From the NCBI RefSeq assembly GCF_014647855.1, contig NZ_BMPZ01000002.1, positions 62,001 through 126,000 on the forward strand: DNA of 64,000 nt, in the 5' to 3' direction. The translations under genes were made by a program, and so were the position numbers. Shown here in pieces: positions 27,698-38,010 of the stretch. Source of the stretch: Shewanella gelidii. GTDB lineage: Bacteria; Pseudomonadota; Gammaproteobacteria; Enterobacterales; Shewanellaceae. Numbering within the stretch: the stretch's first letter is position 1; every line of letters begins with the position of its first letter. The notes beneath the pieces were generated by a model, which ran no database searches, had not been told where the DNA came from, and worked only from the letters and a program-made list of their open reading frames with translations.

Positions 27698-29191
27698 ATG
27701 AAAATACTTGTCATTGATGATGAGCATGAGAACCGTAAGCCTGTTTACCAGAACCTGGAAGATGACTGGGGCTTTGACAATATAAGTATTAACTATCTAA
27801 CAGAAGAGCGCGTAAAAAAAATTGATAGTGAAAACCTCGATGAATACGATCTTATTCTCCTAGATATCGTTTTTGAAAAATGGAATATAGATAGTAGATA
27901 TGCAGCAGAAAGAATAAGAAAAGTCAGTCAGACCATTCCCATTGTATTAATAACTGGTTACTGGGCTGCAACAAACTCTAAATACATTAGAGATTTATCA
28001 ACAGCCTTTGATACCGAGAAGGTTCCTATTCAGTTTACTGATCTAATGACAGACGCACAAAAAGAACAAGCTAAAAACTCTGATGATAGCTGCAGTCTCA
28101 ATATATCCGATGTGGATACATACCAAGATATTGCAAGAATACTCTATGCCATAAGTGTTGACAGCACTACGAAAGTTAGCCTAGGAAAAGAATCCGAAGA
28201 TAGCGTTTGGATTATGCACATTTCAGATCTCCAGCTAGGTGGCAACACAGTCCCTCAGTTTTTAGCTGAGATCGATGCAATAAAGAAAGCTGTCCGTAGA
28301 CAAATAGGCAGCTTTCCAGACTTTGTTGCAGTAACAGGGGATATTTCAGAGTCAGGTTGCCCCAAGGAATATGAAGTAGCAGGTGAGTGGTTAAAAAGAT
28401 TATGCCAGTCATTCAAGTGGATAGAACCTTACGAACGGCTTTTAATGGTTCCGGGAAATCATGATGTATTTTTGCCGCAACTAGCAGTTCAAAAAGCAAG
28501 ATTTATCAGCAAAAGGGAAGCTAAAAAGGAACAGATAGAACCAGGAATAAACTACTGTGAAAAAACTTTAGATCACGATTGGTCTACGCATTTGGCACTT
28601 TATAACTATAAAAACTTTAGCGATAAAATCACAGGCAGGAATATATATGAGTCTCGTGATGATCTTTGTTGGGTTGATAAGAATTACTCTGGTTTGGGCT
28701 GTGTATTTGTCGGATTAAACTCTGTCTCAGCAGTAAGTTATGAGCAGCCATTTATAGGCCTACCAGTCCAAAGCAGCTATATGGAGCTACGGGATGAGTT
28801 GAGCAAACTCGAAGATACCGAAGGACTGTTTACAATCTGCCTAGCTCATCATCCTAAAATTAAAGAATCACCTTTATATAGTGCGTTTTCGGCTGGATAT
28901 CCTGGACCAAACCTACTATTAAGTGGCCATATGCACAAACATGACGTAGTTCAAGGAAACAATCAGCTTAACATTACTACTACCACTGTTTCTCTCGAAT
29001 CAAAAGATAGGTGGGAAGATGTACCAAGGGGGTTTACGCTGATTGAGCTGGTGCGCAGCGAAGGGAAAGTTAGTAGCGTTAGAGTTATTCCATTTGAAAA
29101 AACATCAAGGTGGAAAATTGATTTTGAGGAGCTATACGATTTGCGTAGAAACAAGGATGGCAATTTAGATTTTTTTAAGTCTGACAATTAG
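27698..29191 (+). CDS. Receiver domain fused to calcineurin-like metallophosphoesterase (gene 2 of module)
   Basis: 497 residues from ATG 27698; GAGGG lies 7 bases upstream and the gene starts 10 bases after gene 1. Residues 1-130 form a response-regulator receiver with the acidic pair Asp7-Asp8, phospho-acceptor Asp56 (LILLDIV), Thr86 (LITGYW) and Lys108, so it should be phosphorylatable. From about 170 a calcineurin-like phosphoesterase follows: SDLQLGG (Asp177, with Gln179 where His is usual), GDISESG (Asp215), PGNHD (Asn254, His255), LAHH (His384, His385) and SGHMHKHD (His411, His413). The expected two-metal site is almost complete. Likely output: phosphodiester or phosphomonoester hydrolysis gated by the receiver or by gene 1. 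The substrate is unknown. Composition is AT-rich like gene 1. Confidence 0.88.
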   Translation: MKILVIDDEHENRKPVYQNLEDDWGFDNISINYLTEERVKKIDSENLDEYDLILLDIVFEKWNIDSRYAAERIRKVSQTIPIVLITGYWAATNSKYIRDLSTAFDTEKVPIQFTDLMTDAQKEQAKNSDDSCSLNISDVDTYQDIARILYAISVDSTTKVSLGKESEDSVWIMHISDLQLGGNTVPQFLAEIDAIKKAVRRQIGSFPDFVAVTGDISESGCPKEYEVAGEWLKRLCQSFKWIEPYERLLMVPGNHDVFLPQLAVQKARFISKREAKKEQIEPGINYCEKTLDHDWSTHLALYNYKNFSDKITGRNIYESRDDLCWVDKNYSGLGCVFVGLNSVSAVSYEQPFIGLPVQSSYMELRDELSKLEDTEGLFTICLAHHPKIKESPLYSAFSAGYPGPNLLLSGHMHKHDVVQGNNQLNITTTTVSLESKDRWEDVPRGFTLIELVRSEGKVSSVRVIPFEKTSRWKIDFEELYDLRRNKDGNLDFFKSDN

Positions 29192-29310
29192 AGTAACTTT
29201 CATAGCGCACAATTTTTGTTATTGCTAACGTTTCAAGTTAATAATGGCATTTTGAGACGAGGCTGTCGCAATAGGTGTTCATCTTATCATCCTTGAGGGC
29301 TTTGAGCTGC

Positions 29311-29934
29311 TTTAATCAGACCGGATACTTCAATAAAGGAATATAATCCCTGATATTGAGGTGACTATGACAAAAATCAAAACTTACAACTAATGAATTC
29401 AAACAAGAAGCAGTGGCATTGGTGACAACGCAAGGGTATAGCGTGGCTAAGGCCGCTGTTTCTTTCGTCATTACTTATTTGACTCAGTGACCGTGCTACA
29501 AAACTTTGCAACTGAATGGCTTTGGGTTTATAACAATGAACGACCAAACATGGTTCCAACAAGGGGCTATCGCCGTTAGAGTATGAGCGTCAGTATTTTA
29601 ATGAGGCTAAAAGTAGTCTAGTGAAGTAGTGGCGATTCAAGACGCTCTCAGAATACGAGTAAAAGTACCGAAACCTGTTAGGCAGCTATGGCATCAGAAC
29701 TAGTTTGGTCGATGTTGGTGCGTGTTGGGATAATGCTGTTGTAGAAAGGTTCTTTGGCAGTTTAAAGCATGACTGATTGTTGAAAGTGCCACCAACGACA
29801 AGAGAAAATATGAGAAATGATGTCGTAGCCTATATGTGATATTATAGGTTAGATCGGCTTCATGCCGTGAACATCGACATGTCGCCGACTAATAGTGAAA
29901 CTTCCTTACGAAAAGTGTCCGGTTTAATTAGAGC
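29311..29934. mobile_element. Mosaic of IS3-family insertion sequence remnants
   Basis: An ATG at 29367 opens an orfA-like reading (MTKIKTY...NEFKQEAVALV, TTQGYSVAKAA) that is broken by one inserted base at about 29388. At about 29457 it joins to the 3' part of an orfB (FATEWLWVYNNERPN). A second orfB tail follows (LEYERQYFNEAKSSLVK, about 29577-29628). Then comes an out-of-order orfB piece with the DDE-type motif GACWDNAVVERFFGSLKHD (about 29715-29772), closed by stops. Outer sequences ACCGGATACTT (29320-29330) and AAGTGTCCGGT (29913-29923) form near-perfect terminal inverted repeats. No intact transposase remains. The flanks 29192-29310 and 29935-30082 hold nothing else I can name. Confidence 0.8.
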
Positions 29935-30082
29935 AAAACAGCGAATCTTAGGGGAAATCTGGGTCTACACAATACCTAGAAGAGCTCATTCTAGTATTAT
30001 TGAACCACGCGTCAATCGGTGAACTGTAACCCCCATTTATGTTATAAATTCCCCATTGATAGAAGCATTTAAAGGTTATCCT

Positions 30083-30880
30083 ATGAAAAAAATACTCATT
30101 GTCGCGTCAGCGTTGATGTTAACTGCGTGTGTTTCAACAAAGTCGCCTACTGGCCGTGGGCAGATGTTGCTTTACTCAGCAGATCAAATGCAGCAGATGG
30201 GCGGGCAATCGTTTGCAGAAATGAAGAAGCAGCAAACTGTCAGTCAAAACTCCAAGACGAATGCATATGTGTCTTGTGTGGCTAACCGTATCACGAATGC
30301 GCTACCCGAGAAAAAGTCTTGGGAAGTCGTCGTCTTTGAATCCAATCAGGTCAATGCCTTTGCGCTGCCCGGTGGTCATATCGGAGTGTATACCGGTTTA
30401 TTACAAGTTGCTGAGAATGAAGACCAGCTTGCGGCAGTCATTGGCCATGAAGTCGCGCATGTATTGGCGCGTCATGGTAATGAAAAAGTATCGCGAGCTC
30501 AGATTTCGGGTTTAGGAATTCAATTGGCCGATGCAGCATTGGGGGCGAGTGGTGTGTCGAACAAAGATCTTTATATGCAAGCACTCGGTTTAGGCGTGAA
30601 TCTTGGGTATGTATTACCGTATGGTCGAGACCAAGAAACGGAAGCCGATGAAGTGGGGATCGAGTTGATGGCAAAAGCCGGCTTTGACCCGTCCATGAGC
30701 ATCGAACTGTGGCGAAATATGTCAAAAGCTGGTGGCGATCAGGGACCCGAAATTTTATCGACTCACCCGTCGCACTCATCGCGCATTAGCAATTTGGACA
30801 AACTTCAAGCGAAAGTGATGCCCCTTTACCTGCAAGCCCGTAAAGCTGGCATGAAATCTTGCCAACTTGAGAAAAAGTAA
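30083..30880 (+). CDS. M48-family metalloprotease lipoprotein
   Basis: 265 residues from ATG 30083. The in-frame TTG 30056 would put nine residues ahead of a good signal sequence. The N-terminus has a lipoprotein signal with lipobox LTAC, so the enzyme should be membrane-anchored in the periplasm. The zinc motif HEVAH lies in VIGHEVAHVLARHG, with the third ligand Glu in DQETEADEVGIELM. The type is close to E. coli LoiP/YcaL, envelope quality-control proteases. It begins right after the IS remnants, at the right edge of the accessory block, but its composition matches the core genome. Confidence 0.9.
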   Translation: MKKILIVASALMLTACVSTKSPTGRGQMLLYSADQMQQMGGQSFAEMKKQQTVSQNSKTNAYVSCVANRITNALPEKKSWEVVVFESNQVNAFALPGGHIGVYTGLLQVAENEDQLAAVIGHEVAHVLARHGNEKVSRAQISGLGIQLADAALGASGVSNKDLYMQALGLGVNLGYVLPYGRDQETEADEVGIELMAKAGFDPSMSIELWRNMSKAGGDQGPEILSTHPSHSSRISNLDKLQAKVMPLYLQARKAGMKSCQLEKK

Positions 30881-30977
30881 CGAGTTTGGGTGGTTGTTGC
30901 CCTTTTAACTAGATGCTGGTTTAGACTATGGTACAATGCCCAGCGAAAATTCACTGATGGAATGAGAGCTATTTATT

Positions 30978-31595
30978 ATGTCTGATAAGTTCACCACAAT
31001 TGAACTGCAAGCGAGCTATGGAGTTGGTCGTCAATTAGGAGAGCAACTCGCTGCGAACTCTTTTGACGGTATCGATGTGACTGCGGTTCAAGCAGGCTTA
31101 GCTGATGCATTTGAAGGTAAAGAAAGCCAAGTAGAAATGCAGGAGCTACAAACTGCTTTTACTGAAATTAGTAAGCGCCTTCAAAAAGCACAAGAAGAAG
31201 CTGCTGCGGAAGCTTCGGCTGAAGGTGAAGCATTCTTAGCAGAAAACGCCAAGCGCGAAGACATCACTGTAACTGAGTCAGGTCTACAGTATGAAGTTCT
31301 TGCACAAGGTGAAGGTGAGAAGCCAACTTACGAGTCAACTGTTCGTACGCATTACCACGGTACATTTATCAATGGTGATGTTTTCGATAGTTCTGTTACC
31401 CGTGGTCAACCGGCTGAGTTTCCCGTTTCAGGTGTTATCGCGGGTTGGACTGAAGCGTTACAATTGATGCCTGTCGGCACCAAGTTGAAGCTTTATGTAC
31501 CGCATCACCTTGCTTACGGCGAGCGTGGCGCTGGCGCGTCAATCCCGCCATACTCAACCCTCGTATTTGAGGTTGAGTTGCTAGACATTCTTTAA
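30978..31595 (+). CDS. fklB: FKBP-type peptidyl-prolyl cis-trans isomerase
   Basis: 205 residues. It has an N-terminal helical dimerisation domain (about 1-90, rich in Ala, Glu and Gln) and a C-terminal FKBP domain (about 105-205) with VRTHYHGTFINGDVFDSS, VIAGWTEALQLMPVG and the YGERGAGASIPPYSTLVFEVELL strand. This is the FkpA/FklB (FKBP22) architecture. No signal peptide is present, so the enzyme is cytoplasmic, as FklB is. It is followed by a terminator before dapB. Confidence 0.93.
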   Translation: MSDKFTTIELQASYGVGRQLGEQLAANSFDGIDVTAVQAGLADAFEGKESQVEMQELQTAFTEISKRLQKAQEEAAAEASAEGEAFLAENAKREDITVTESGLQYEVLAQGEGEKPTYESTVRTHYHGTFINGDVFDSSVTRGQPAEFPVSGVIAGWTEALQLMPVGTKLKLYVPHHLAYGERGAGASIPPYSTLVFEVELLDIL

Positions 31596-31605
31596 AAGCT
31601 TGACC

Positions 31606-31641
31606 AAGTCGCTTGAGTTTATCCTCAGGCGATTTTTTTAT
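31606..31641 (+). terminator. Intrinsic terminator of fklB
   Basis: AAGTCGCTTGAG pairs with CTCAGGCGATT (one G-T pair), followed by seven T. It ends 21 bases before the dapB start. Confidence 0.85.
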
Positions 31642-31650
31642 CTGTTGTAA

Positions 31651-32478
<828 letters not shown>

Positions 32479-32482
32479 TTTT

Positions 32483-32510
32483 AAAAACCACCGTCAAGGT
32501 GGTTTTTTTT
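32483..32510 (+). terminator. Intrinsic terminator of dapB
   Basis: AAAAACCACC / GGTGGTTTTT with loop GTCAA and eight T. Confidence 0.92.
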
Positions 32511-32621
32511 CATGTTTACTATGCTAAATGTAGACGAAATCACAGTTTGAAGGTAAACTAGTTGGAATTTGTCAAAATTTCGTATTTACGCGAAAATTGG
32601 TATTTTACAAATATAAAAAAA

Positions 32622-32636
32622 CATTAATTATTAATG
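32622..32636 (+). promoter_or_regulatory. Perfect palindrome before carA, possible operator
   Basis: CATTAAT-T-ATTAATG is a 15-base perfect palindrome 24 bases before the carA start. Its TTAAT half sites recall arginine-repressor boxes, and carAB is commonly controlled by ArgR. It does not fit the ArgR consensus well, so the repressor is uncertain. An in-frame ATG at 32634 lies inside it and is not taken as the start. Confidence 0.4.
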
Positions 32637-32660
32637 GCTTGGCTCTTTTCGGAGGTCGCG

Positions 32661-33809
32661 TTGACAAAGTCTGCCCTACTCGTACTTGAAGATGGAACCG
32701 TTTTTTCTGGCACTTCTATCGGTGCTGATGGTTTATCGGTTGGAGAAGTTGTTTTTAACACTTCAATGACTGGCTATCAAGAAATTTTAACTGATCCTTC
32801 TTATTCTCGCCAAATGGTAACCCTTACCTATCCTCATATTGGCAACACTGGCACTAATGATGAAGACACTGAATCTACTGGGGTTCATGCTTGTGGCTTA
32901 ATTATTCGAGACTTACCTCTCGTCGCTAGTAATTTCCGTAATCAACAATCTTTGTCTGATTACCTGAAAGCAAATAATGTTGTGGGTATCGCTGATATTG
33001 ATACGCGTAAGTTGACCCGTATCTTACGTGAAAAAGGGGCTCAAGCAGGTTGTATTCTTGTGGGTGATTTAGATACCGACAAGGCACTTGCTGCTGCAAA
33101 GGCGTTTCCTGGTCTCAAAGGAATGGACTTAGCGAAAGAAGTGACCACCCCAGAACAATATACATGGCGCAAAGGTAGTTGGCGTTTAGTTGGTGGTTTA
33201 CCAACAGATACCGCAGCTGAAGACCTAAAATATAAGATTGTCGCTTATGACTACGGTGTGAAAAGCAACATTTTACGAATGTTGGTTGACCGAGGTTGTG
33301 ATGTGACTGTAGTTCCTGCACAAACGTCTGCTGCTGAAGTGTTAGCGATGCAGCCTGATGGTGTCTTCTTATCCAATGGTCCTGGTGACCCAGAACCATG
33401 TGATTATGCTATTGCCGCTATCCAAGAGATCCTAAAAACTGATATACCCCTGTTTGGTATTTGTCTCGGTCATCAATTGCTTGCTTTAGCCAGCGGTGCT
33501 ACCACTCTAAAAATGAAGTTTGGTCACCACGGCGCGAACCACCCTGTGAGCGACCTTGAGCAAGGTACTGTCATGATCACCAGTCAAAACCACGGTTTTG
33601 CTGCGGATGAAGCCAGCCTCCCGAGCAACATTAAAGTGACGCATAAGTCGTTGTTTGATGGTTCTTTGCAAGGGATTCACCTGACAGACAAACCAGCCTT
33701 TAGTTTCCAAGGTCACCCAGAGGCAAGTCCGGGCCCCCATGATTGTGCTCCGCTATTTGATCACTTCATTGAGTTGATTGAAGCGCATCAGCAAACCTCG
33801 TCGCAATAA
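32661..33809 (+). CDS. carA: Carbamoyl-phosphate synthase small (glutaminase) subunit
   Basis: Hydrolyses glutamine and channels ammonia to CarB, supplying carbamoyl phosphate for arginine and pyrimidines. I start at TTG 32661: GGAGG is 7 bases upstream, the N-terminus [16 protein letters not shown] matches the family, and E. coli carA also uses TTG. 382 residues. The class I glutamine amidotransferase half carries the nucleophile Cys268 in [10 protein letters not shown], and the His-Glu pair lies in [11 protein letters not shown]. It is followed 24 bases later by carB. Confidence 0.96.
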   Translation: MTKSALLVLEDGTVFSGTSIGADGLSVGEVVFNTSMTGYQEILTDPSYSRQMVTLTYPHIGNTGTNDEDTESTGVHACGLIIRDLPLVASNFRNQQSLSDYLKANNVVGIADIDTRKLTRILREKGAQAGCILVGDLDTDKALAAAKAFPGLKGMDLAKEVTTPEQYTWRKGSWRLVGGLPTDTAAEDLKYKIVAYDYGVKSNILRMLVDRGCDVTVVPAQTSAAEVLAMQPDGVFLSNGPGDPEPCDYAIAAIQEILKTDIPLFGICLGHQLLALASGATTLKMKFGHHGANHPVSDLEQGTVMITSQNHGFAADEASLPSNIKVTHKSLFDGSLQGIHLTDKPAFSFQGHPEASPGPHDCAPLFDHFIELIEAHQQTSSQ

Positions 33810-33833
33810 GTTATCTGGGAGAAGACAAAAGAA

Positions 33834-36800
33834 ATGCCAAAACGTACAGATATAAAAAGTGTTCTTATCCTAGGTGCTGGTCCAATTGTTATTGGCCAAG
33901 CCTGTGAATTTGATTATTCAGGTGCACAAGCCTGTAAAGCGCTGCGCGAAGAAGGTTACCGAGTTATCTTGGTGAACTCGAACCCTGCAACGATTATGAC
34001 AGACCCAGAAATGGCTGATGCGACATATATCGAGCCGATTCATTGGGAAGTTGTACGCAACATTATTGCAAAAGAACGTCCTGATGCAATTTTGCCAACC
34101 ATGGGCGGACAGACCGCGCTGAACTGTGCATTAGAGCTTGAAGCAAAAGGTGTTCTTGCCGAATTTAACGTGGATATGATTGGCGCCACTGCTGATGCTA
34201 TCGATAAGGCTGAAGACCGTAGTCGATTCGATGTGGCGATGAAGAAAATCGGCCTTGAGTGTCCACGTGCCGGAATTGCCCATAGTATGGATGAAGCAAA
34301 TGCTGTCCTAGAAGAAGTGGGGTTCCCTTGTATTATTCGTCCATCGTTTACCATGGGCGGCAGCGGTGGTGGCATTGCTTATAACCGCGAAGAATTTGAA
34401 GAGATTTGCTCGCAGGGATTAGAGCTATCGCCAACCAATGAGTTGCTAATCGATGAATCTTTGATCGGTTGGAAAGAGTATGAAATGGAAGTCGTTCGCG
34501 ATCGCAACGATAACTGTATTATCGTTTGTTCGATTGAGAACTTTGACCCGATGGGCGTCCATACTGGTGATTCAATTACCGTTGCGCCAGCTCAAACTTT
34601 GACCGATAAAGAATATCAAATCATGCGAAATGCCTCGATGGCTGTATTGCGTGAAATTGGTGTTGAAACTGGTGGCTCAAACGTTCAGTTTGGTATCAAT
34701 CCAAAAGATGGCCGTATGGTCATTATTGAGATGAACCCGCGTGTGTCTCGCTCTTCTGCTTTGGCCTCGAAAGCCACTGGTTTCCCGATTGCGAAAATTG
34801 CAGCCAAGCTTGCGATTGGATTTACCCTTGATGAACTGAGCAATGACATTACTGGTGGTTTAACACCAGCATCGTTTGAGCCCGCTATTGACTATGTTGT
34901 CACCAAAGTTCCTCGATTTAACTTTGAAAAATTTGCTGGATCCAATGACCGCTTAACCACGCAAATGAAGTCCGTTGGTGAAGTGATGGCAATTGGGCGG
35001 ACTTTCCAGGAATCGCTACAAAAAGCTCTCCGCGGCTTGGAAGTGGGCAAAAATGGCCTAAATCCAGAAGTCGATCTAGAAGAGCATGATGCATTATCGC
35101 GTATTCGTCATGAGCTAAAAGAGCCGGGCGCTGAGCGTATTTGGTATATCGCTGATGCGTTTCGTGCAGGTTTGTCTGTAGATGGTATCTTCCGCCTGAC
35201 CAATATTGACCCTTGGTTCTTAGTGCAAATTGAAGAGCTTATTCAGCTTGAATCTCAAGTAACCGATGCTGGCCTTTCTGGCTTAAATGAGGACTTTTTA
35301 CGTCGCCTCAAACGCAAAGGATTTGCGGATGCTCGTCTTGCTGAGCTGCTCGGAGTTAGTGAGTCTGAAATTCGCAAGTTGCGCCATAAGCATGAGCTTT
35401 ATCCTGTCTATAAGCGCGTCGATACCTGTGCGGCTGAATTTGCGACGAATACGGCGTATATGTACTCAACCTATGAGGAAGAGTGCGAAGCCAATCCATC
35501 TGAACGTGAAAAAATCATGGTTCTCGGTGGCGGTCCAAACAGAATTGGCCAAGGGATCGAATTTGATTATTGCTGTGTTCATGCGGCGTTAGCGCTACGT
35601 GAAGATGGTTATGAAACCATTATGGTGAACTGTAACCCTGAAACAGTTTCTACGGATTATGACACATCAGACCGTTTGTATTTTGAGTCGGTTACATTTG
35701 AGGATGTGCTAGAAATCGTTCGTGTAGAAAAGCCAAAAGGTGTGATTGTGCAGTATGGTGGCCAAACACCGCTAAAACTTGCGCGTGCATTAGAGGCTGC
35801 GGGTGTTCCAATTATCGGGACTTCGCCTGACGCGATTGACCGTGCGGAAGACCGTGAACGATTCCAACAAGCGATTCAGCGTTTAGAAATGAAGCAGCCT
35901 GAAAATGATACGGTCACGACCGTTGAAGGTGCCGTCATTTCTGCGGAACGTATTGGTTATCCATTGGTTGTTCGTCCATCTTATGTTTTGGGTGGTCGTG
36001 CGATGGAAATCGTTTACGACGAAAGTGATTTGCGCCGCTACTTCAATGAAGCGGTGAGCGTGTCAAATGCTTCACCGGTATTGCTAGACCGCTTCTTAGA
36101 TGATGCCATTGAAGTTGATATTGATGCCGTGTCCGATGGTGAGACCGTGGTTGTTGGTTCAATTATGGAGCATATTGAGCAAGCGGGTGTCCACTCAGGT
36201 GATTCAGGATGCTCTCTTCCGCCGTATACTTTGAGCCAAGAAATCCAAGACAAGATGCGTGTCCAAGTCACTAAGTTGGCGATGGAACTCGGTGTGATCG
36301 GATTGATGAATGTGCAGTTTGCCGTGAAAGATAACGAAATCTATATGATTGAAGTGAATCCACGTGCAGCGCGTACGGTTCCATTTGTATCTAAAGCGAC
36401 CGGAGTTCCGCTAGCTAAAATTGCAGCGCGAGTGATGGCTGGCCAAAGCTTGAAGCAACAAAACTTCACGCAAGAGGTGATCCCACCTTTCTATTCGGTC
36501 AAAGAAGTGGTTCTGCCATTCAATAAGTTCCCTGGTGTTGACCCATTGCTTGGCCCTGAAATGCGTTCAACGGGTGAGGTGATGGGCGTTGGTGATACGT
36601 TTGCAGAAGCCTATGCCAAAGCGCAGCTTGGTGCGACTGCTGAAGTGCCTAAGTCAGGTCGTGCACTTTTAAGTGTGCGTTCGAGTGATAAGAAACGTGT
36701 TGCTGATTTAGCAGCAAAACTCATTGAGCTTGGCTACGATATTGATGCAACCCATGGTACGGCAGTTGTACTAGGCGAGGCTGGTATTAATCCGCGTCTA

Positions 36801-37055
36801 GTGAACAAGGTTCATGAAGGTCGTCCTCATATTCTTGATCGGATCAAGAATGGCGAATATACCTATATCGTGAATACCACTGAAGGTCGTCAAGCCATTG
36901 AAGATTCACGCCAGTTACGGCGTGGTGCATTGCGTTACAAAGTCAACTACACCACGACCATGAATGCTGCGTTTGCAACATGCATGGCGCATGCAGCTGA
37001 TGACCGTGCGAAAGTTGCCTCGGTTCAAGAGTTACATGATCGTGTGAATAAGTAG
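33834..37055 (+). CDS. carB: Carbamoyl-phosphate synthase large subunit
   Basis: 1,073 residues. Two homologous ATP-grasp halves (about 1-400 and 555-935) make carboxyphosphate and then carbamoyl phosphate. Both start with [21 protein letters not shown] motifs (the first reads [17 protein letters not shown]). The oligomerisation domain lies between the halves, and the C-terminal allosteric domain (about 940-1073, [17 protein letters not shown]) normally binds UMP and ornithine. Full length and undamaged; operon with carA. Confidence 0.98.
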   Translation: MPKRTDIKSVLILGAGPIVIGQACEFDYSGAQACKALREEGYRVILVNSNPATIMTDPEMADATYIEPIHWEVVRNIIAKERPDAILPTMGGQTALNCALELEAKGVLAEFNVDMIGATADAIDKAEDRSRFDVAMKKIGLECPRAGIAHSMDEANAVLEEVGFPCIIRPSFTMGGSGGGIAYNREEFEEICSQGLELSPTNELLIDESLIGWKEYEMEVVRDRNDNCIIVCSIENFDPMGVHTGDSITVAPAQTLTDKEYQIMRNASMAVLREIGVETGGSNVQFGINPKDGRMVIIEMNPRVSRSSALASKATGFPIAKIAAKLAIGFTLDELSNDITGGLTPASFEPAIDYVVTKVPRFNFEKFAGSNDRLTTQMKSVGEVMAIGRTFQESLQKALRGLEVGKNGLNPEVDLEEHDALSRIRHELKEPGAERIWYIADAFRAGLSVDGIFRLTNIDPWFLVQIEELIQLESQVTDAGLSGLNEDFLRRLKRKGFADARLAELLGVSESEIRKLRHKHELYPVYKRVDTCAAEFATNTAYMYSTYEEECEANPSEREKIMVLGGGPNRIGQGIEFDYCCVHAALALREDGYETIMVNCNPETVSTDYDTSDRLYFESVTFEDVLEIVRVEKPKGVIVQYGGQTPLKLARALEAAGVPIIGTSPDAIDRAEDRERFQQAIQRLEMKQPENDTVTTVEGAVISAERIGYPLVVRPSYVLGGRAMEIVYDESDLRRYFNEAVSVSNASPVLLDRFLDDAIEVDIDAVSDGETVVVGSIMEHIEQAGVHSGDSGCSLPPYTLSQEIQDKMRVQVTKLAMELGVIGLMNVQFAVKDNEIYMIEVNPRAARTVPFVSKATGVPLAKIAARVMAGQSLKQQNFTQEVIPPFYSVKEVVLPFNKFPGVDPLLGPEMRSTGEVMGVGDTFAEAYAKAQLGATAEVPKSGRALLSVRSSDKKRVADLAAKLIELGYDIDATHGTAVVLGEAGINPRLVNKVHEGRPHILDRIKNGEYTYIVNTTEGRQAIEDSRQLRRGALRYKVNYTTTMNAAFATCMAHAADDRAKVASVQELHDRVNK

Positions 37056-37072
37056 CGAATATTTGTTTCGTG

Positions 37073-37103
37073 AAAAAGGTCGCCTTAGGGCGGCCTTTTT
37101 TTT
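37073..37103 (+). terminator. Intrinsic terminator of carAB
   Basis: AAAAAGGTCGCC / GGCGGCCTTTTT with one G-T pair, a TTAG loop and a long T run. Confidence 0.9.
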
Positions 37104-37438
37104 CGTTGGTTTTAGATTAAATTATCTTCATTACAGGTTTTCTGAGCCGTTCCTAGCTTGAGGACTCTGATACAAAGAAAAGCCTAGCTAAAATTCATTG
37201 CAAGTTAATTTAGGAACTATGGAGTTTACATATAATATGAGGTCGTGATGATGATTAAGTTTTTTGTTCATCTACTGGTAACGCAGCTCCTTGTTGAGTT
37301 AAGCTGTGCTCCCTCATAAAAAGGCGAAGGCGAAACTCTCGTTAAACTTGGCCAGTGAGCAAAGAAATATTCGTGGACTTGGATGCTGCGCACCGCAGTT
37401 TTTAAGTAAGATTGAGCTTGAAGGAGAAGCAGGACGTT
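37104..37438 (+). other. Intergenic region carB-greA
   Basis: 335 bases. A TATAAT at 37231-37236 may be the -10 of a greA promoter; I see no strong -35. A 23-codon frame from 37247 (MMIKFFVHLLVTQLL...) follows GAGGTCG and looks hydrophobic, but it is too short to support as a gene. No other feature seen. Confidence 0.4.
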
Positions 37439-37915
37439 ATGAATAAGGTTCCTATGACCGTAGTGGGTGCTGACCAACTACAAAAAGAGTTAGATGTTCT
37501 AAAGTTTGAGCGTCGCCCTAAGATTTCTGATGCAATTGCACAGGCAAGGGAGCTTGGGGATCTTAAAGAAAATGCTGAGTATCATGCTGCACGTGAAGAG
37601 CAAGGTCTTTGTGAAGCGAGAGTTCGTGATATTGAAGGCAAGCTTTCGAATGCGCAAATTATCGATGTGACGAAAATGCCAAATACTGGCCGAGTTATTT
37701 TTGGTGCAACTGTGACGATTTTAAATATCGACACAGACCAAGAAGTTACCTATCGCATTGTTGGTGATGATGAAGCCAATATTAAAGAAAACCTTATTTC
37801 GGTGAACTCACCGATAGCAAGGGGCTTAATCGGCAAGAACCTGGATGATGAAGTGATGATCCGTACACCCGGTGGTGATACTGACTTTGAAATTGTTGCA
37901 GTGGAATATATTTAA
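37439..37915 (+). CDS. greA: Transcription elongation factor GreA
   Basis: Rescues backtracked RNA polymerase by stimulating transcript cleavage; 158 residues. I start at ATG 37439 ([17 protein letters not shown]), which aligns with E. coli GreA; the TTG at 37412 adds nine residues without support. An N-terminal coiled coil (about 10-75) bears the acidic tip [18 protein letters not shown], and a C-terminal FKBP-like domain carries [11 protein letters not shown] and [16 protein letters not shown] text. Followed by its own terminator. Confidence 0.96.
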   Translation: MNKVPMTVVGADQLQKELDVLKFERRPKISDAIAQARELGDLKENAEYHAAREEQGLCEARVRDIEGKLSNAQIIDVTKMPNTGRVIFGATVTILNIDTDQEVTYRIVGDDEANIKENLISVNSPIARGLIGKNLDDEVMIRTPGGDTDFEIVAVEYI

Positions 37916-37935
37916 AGCGACAAAATTTCATCAAC

Positions 37936-37964
37936 AAAAAACGCCGCGACATGCGGCGTTTTTT
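37936..37964 (+). terminator. Intrinsic terminator of greA
   Basis: Perfect stem AAAAAACGCCGC / GCGGCGTTTTTT with loop GACAT. The A and T arms also let it work for the converging yhbY gene. Confidence 0.93.
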
Positions 37965-38010
37965 GCGTCTTAGCTCCAGCATAAACCCTTGAGCTAAACA
38001 TGGAATGAAA

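Noticed and set aside
23242..29191. Assignment of the module as a known Detocs, retron or toxin-antitoxin system
   Set aside because: Detocs needs a classical sensor kinase and a phosphorylase effector, and retrons need a reverse transcriptase; neither is present. The pair also lacks the small size and autoregulatory layout of a toxin-antitoxin unit.
37247..37321. 23-codon hydrophobic frame before greA
   Set aside because: Too short and unsupported by context; could be chance.
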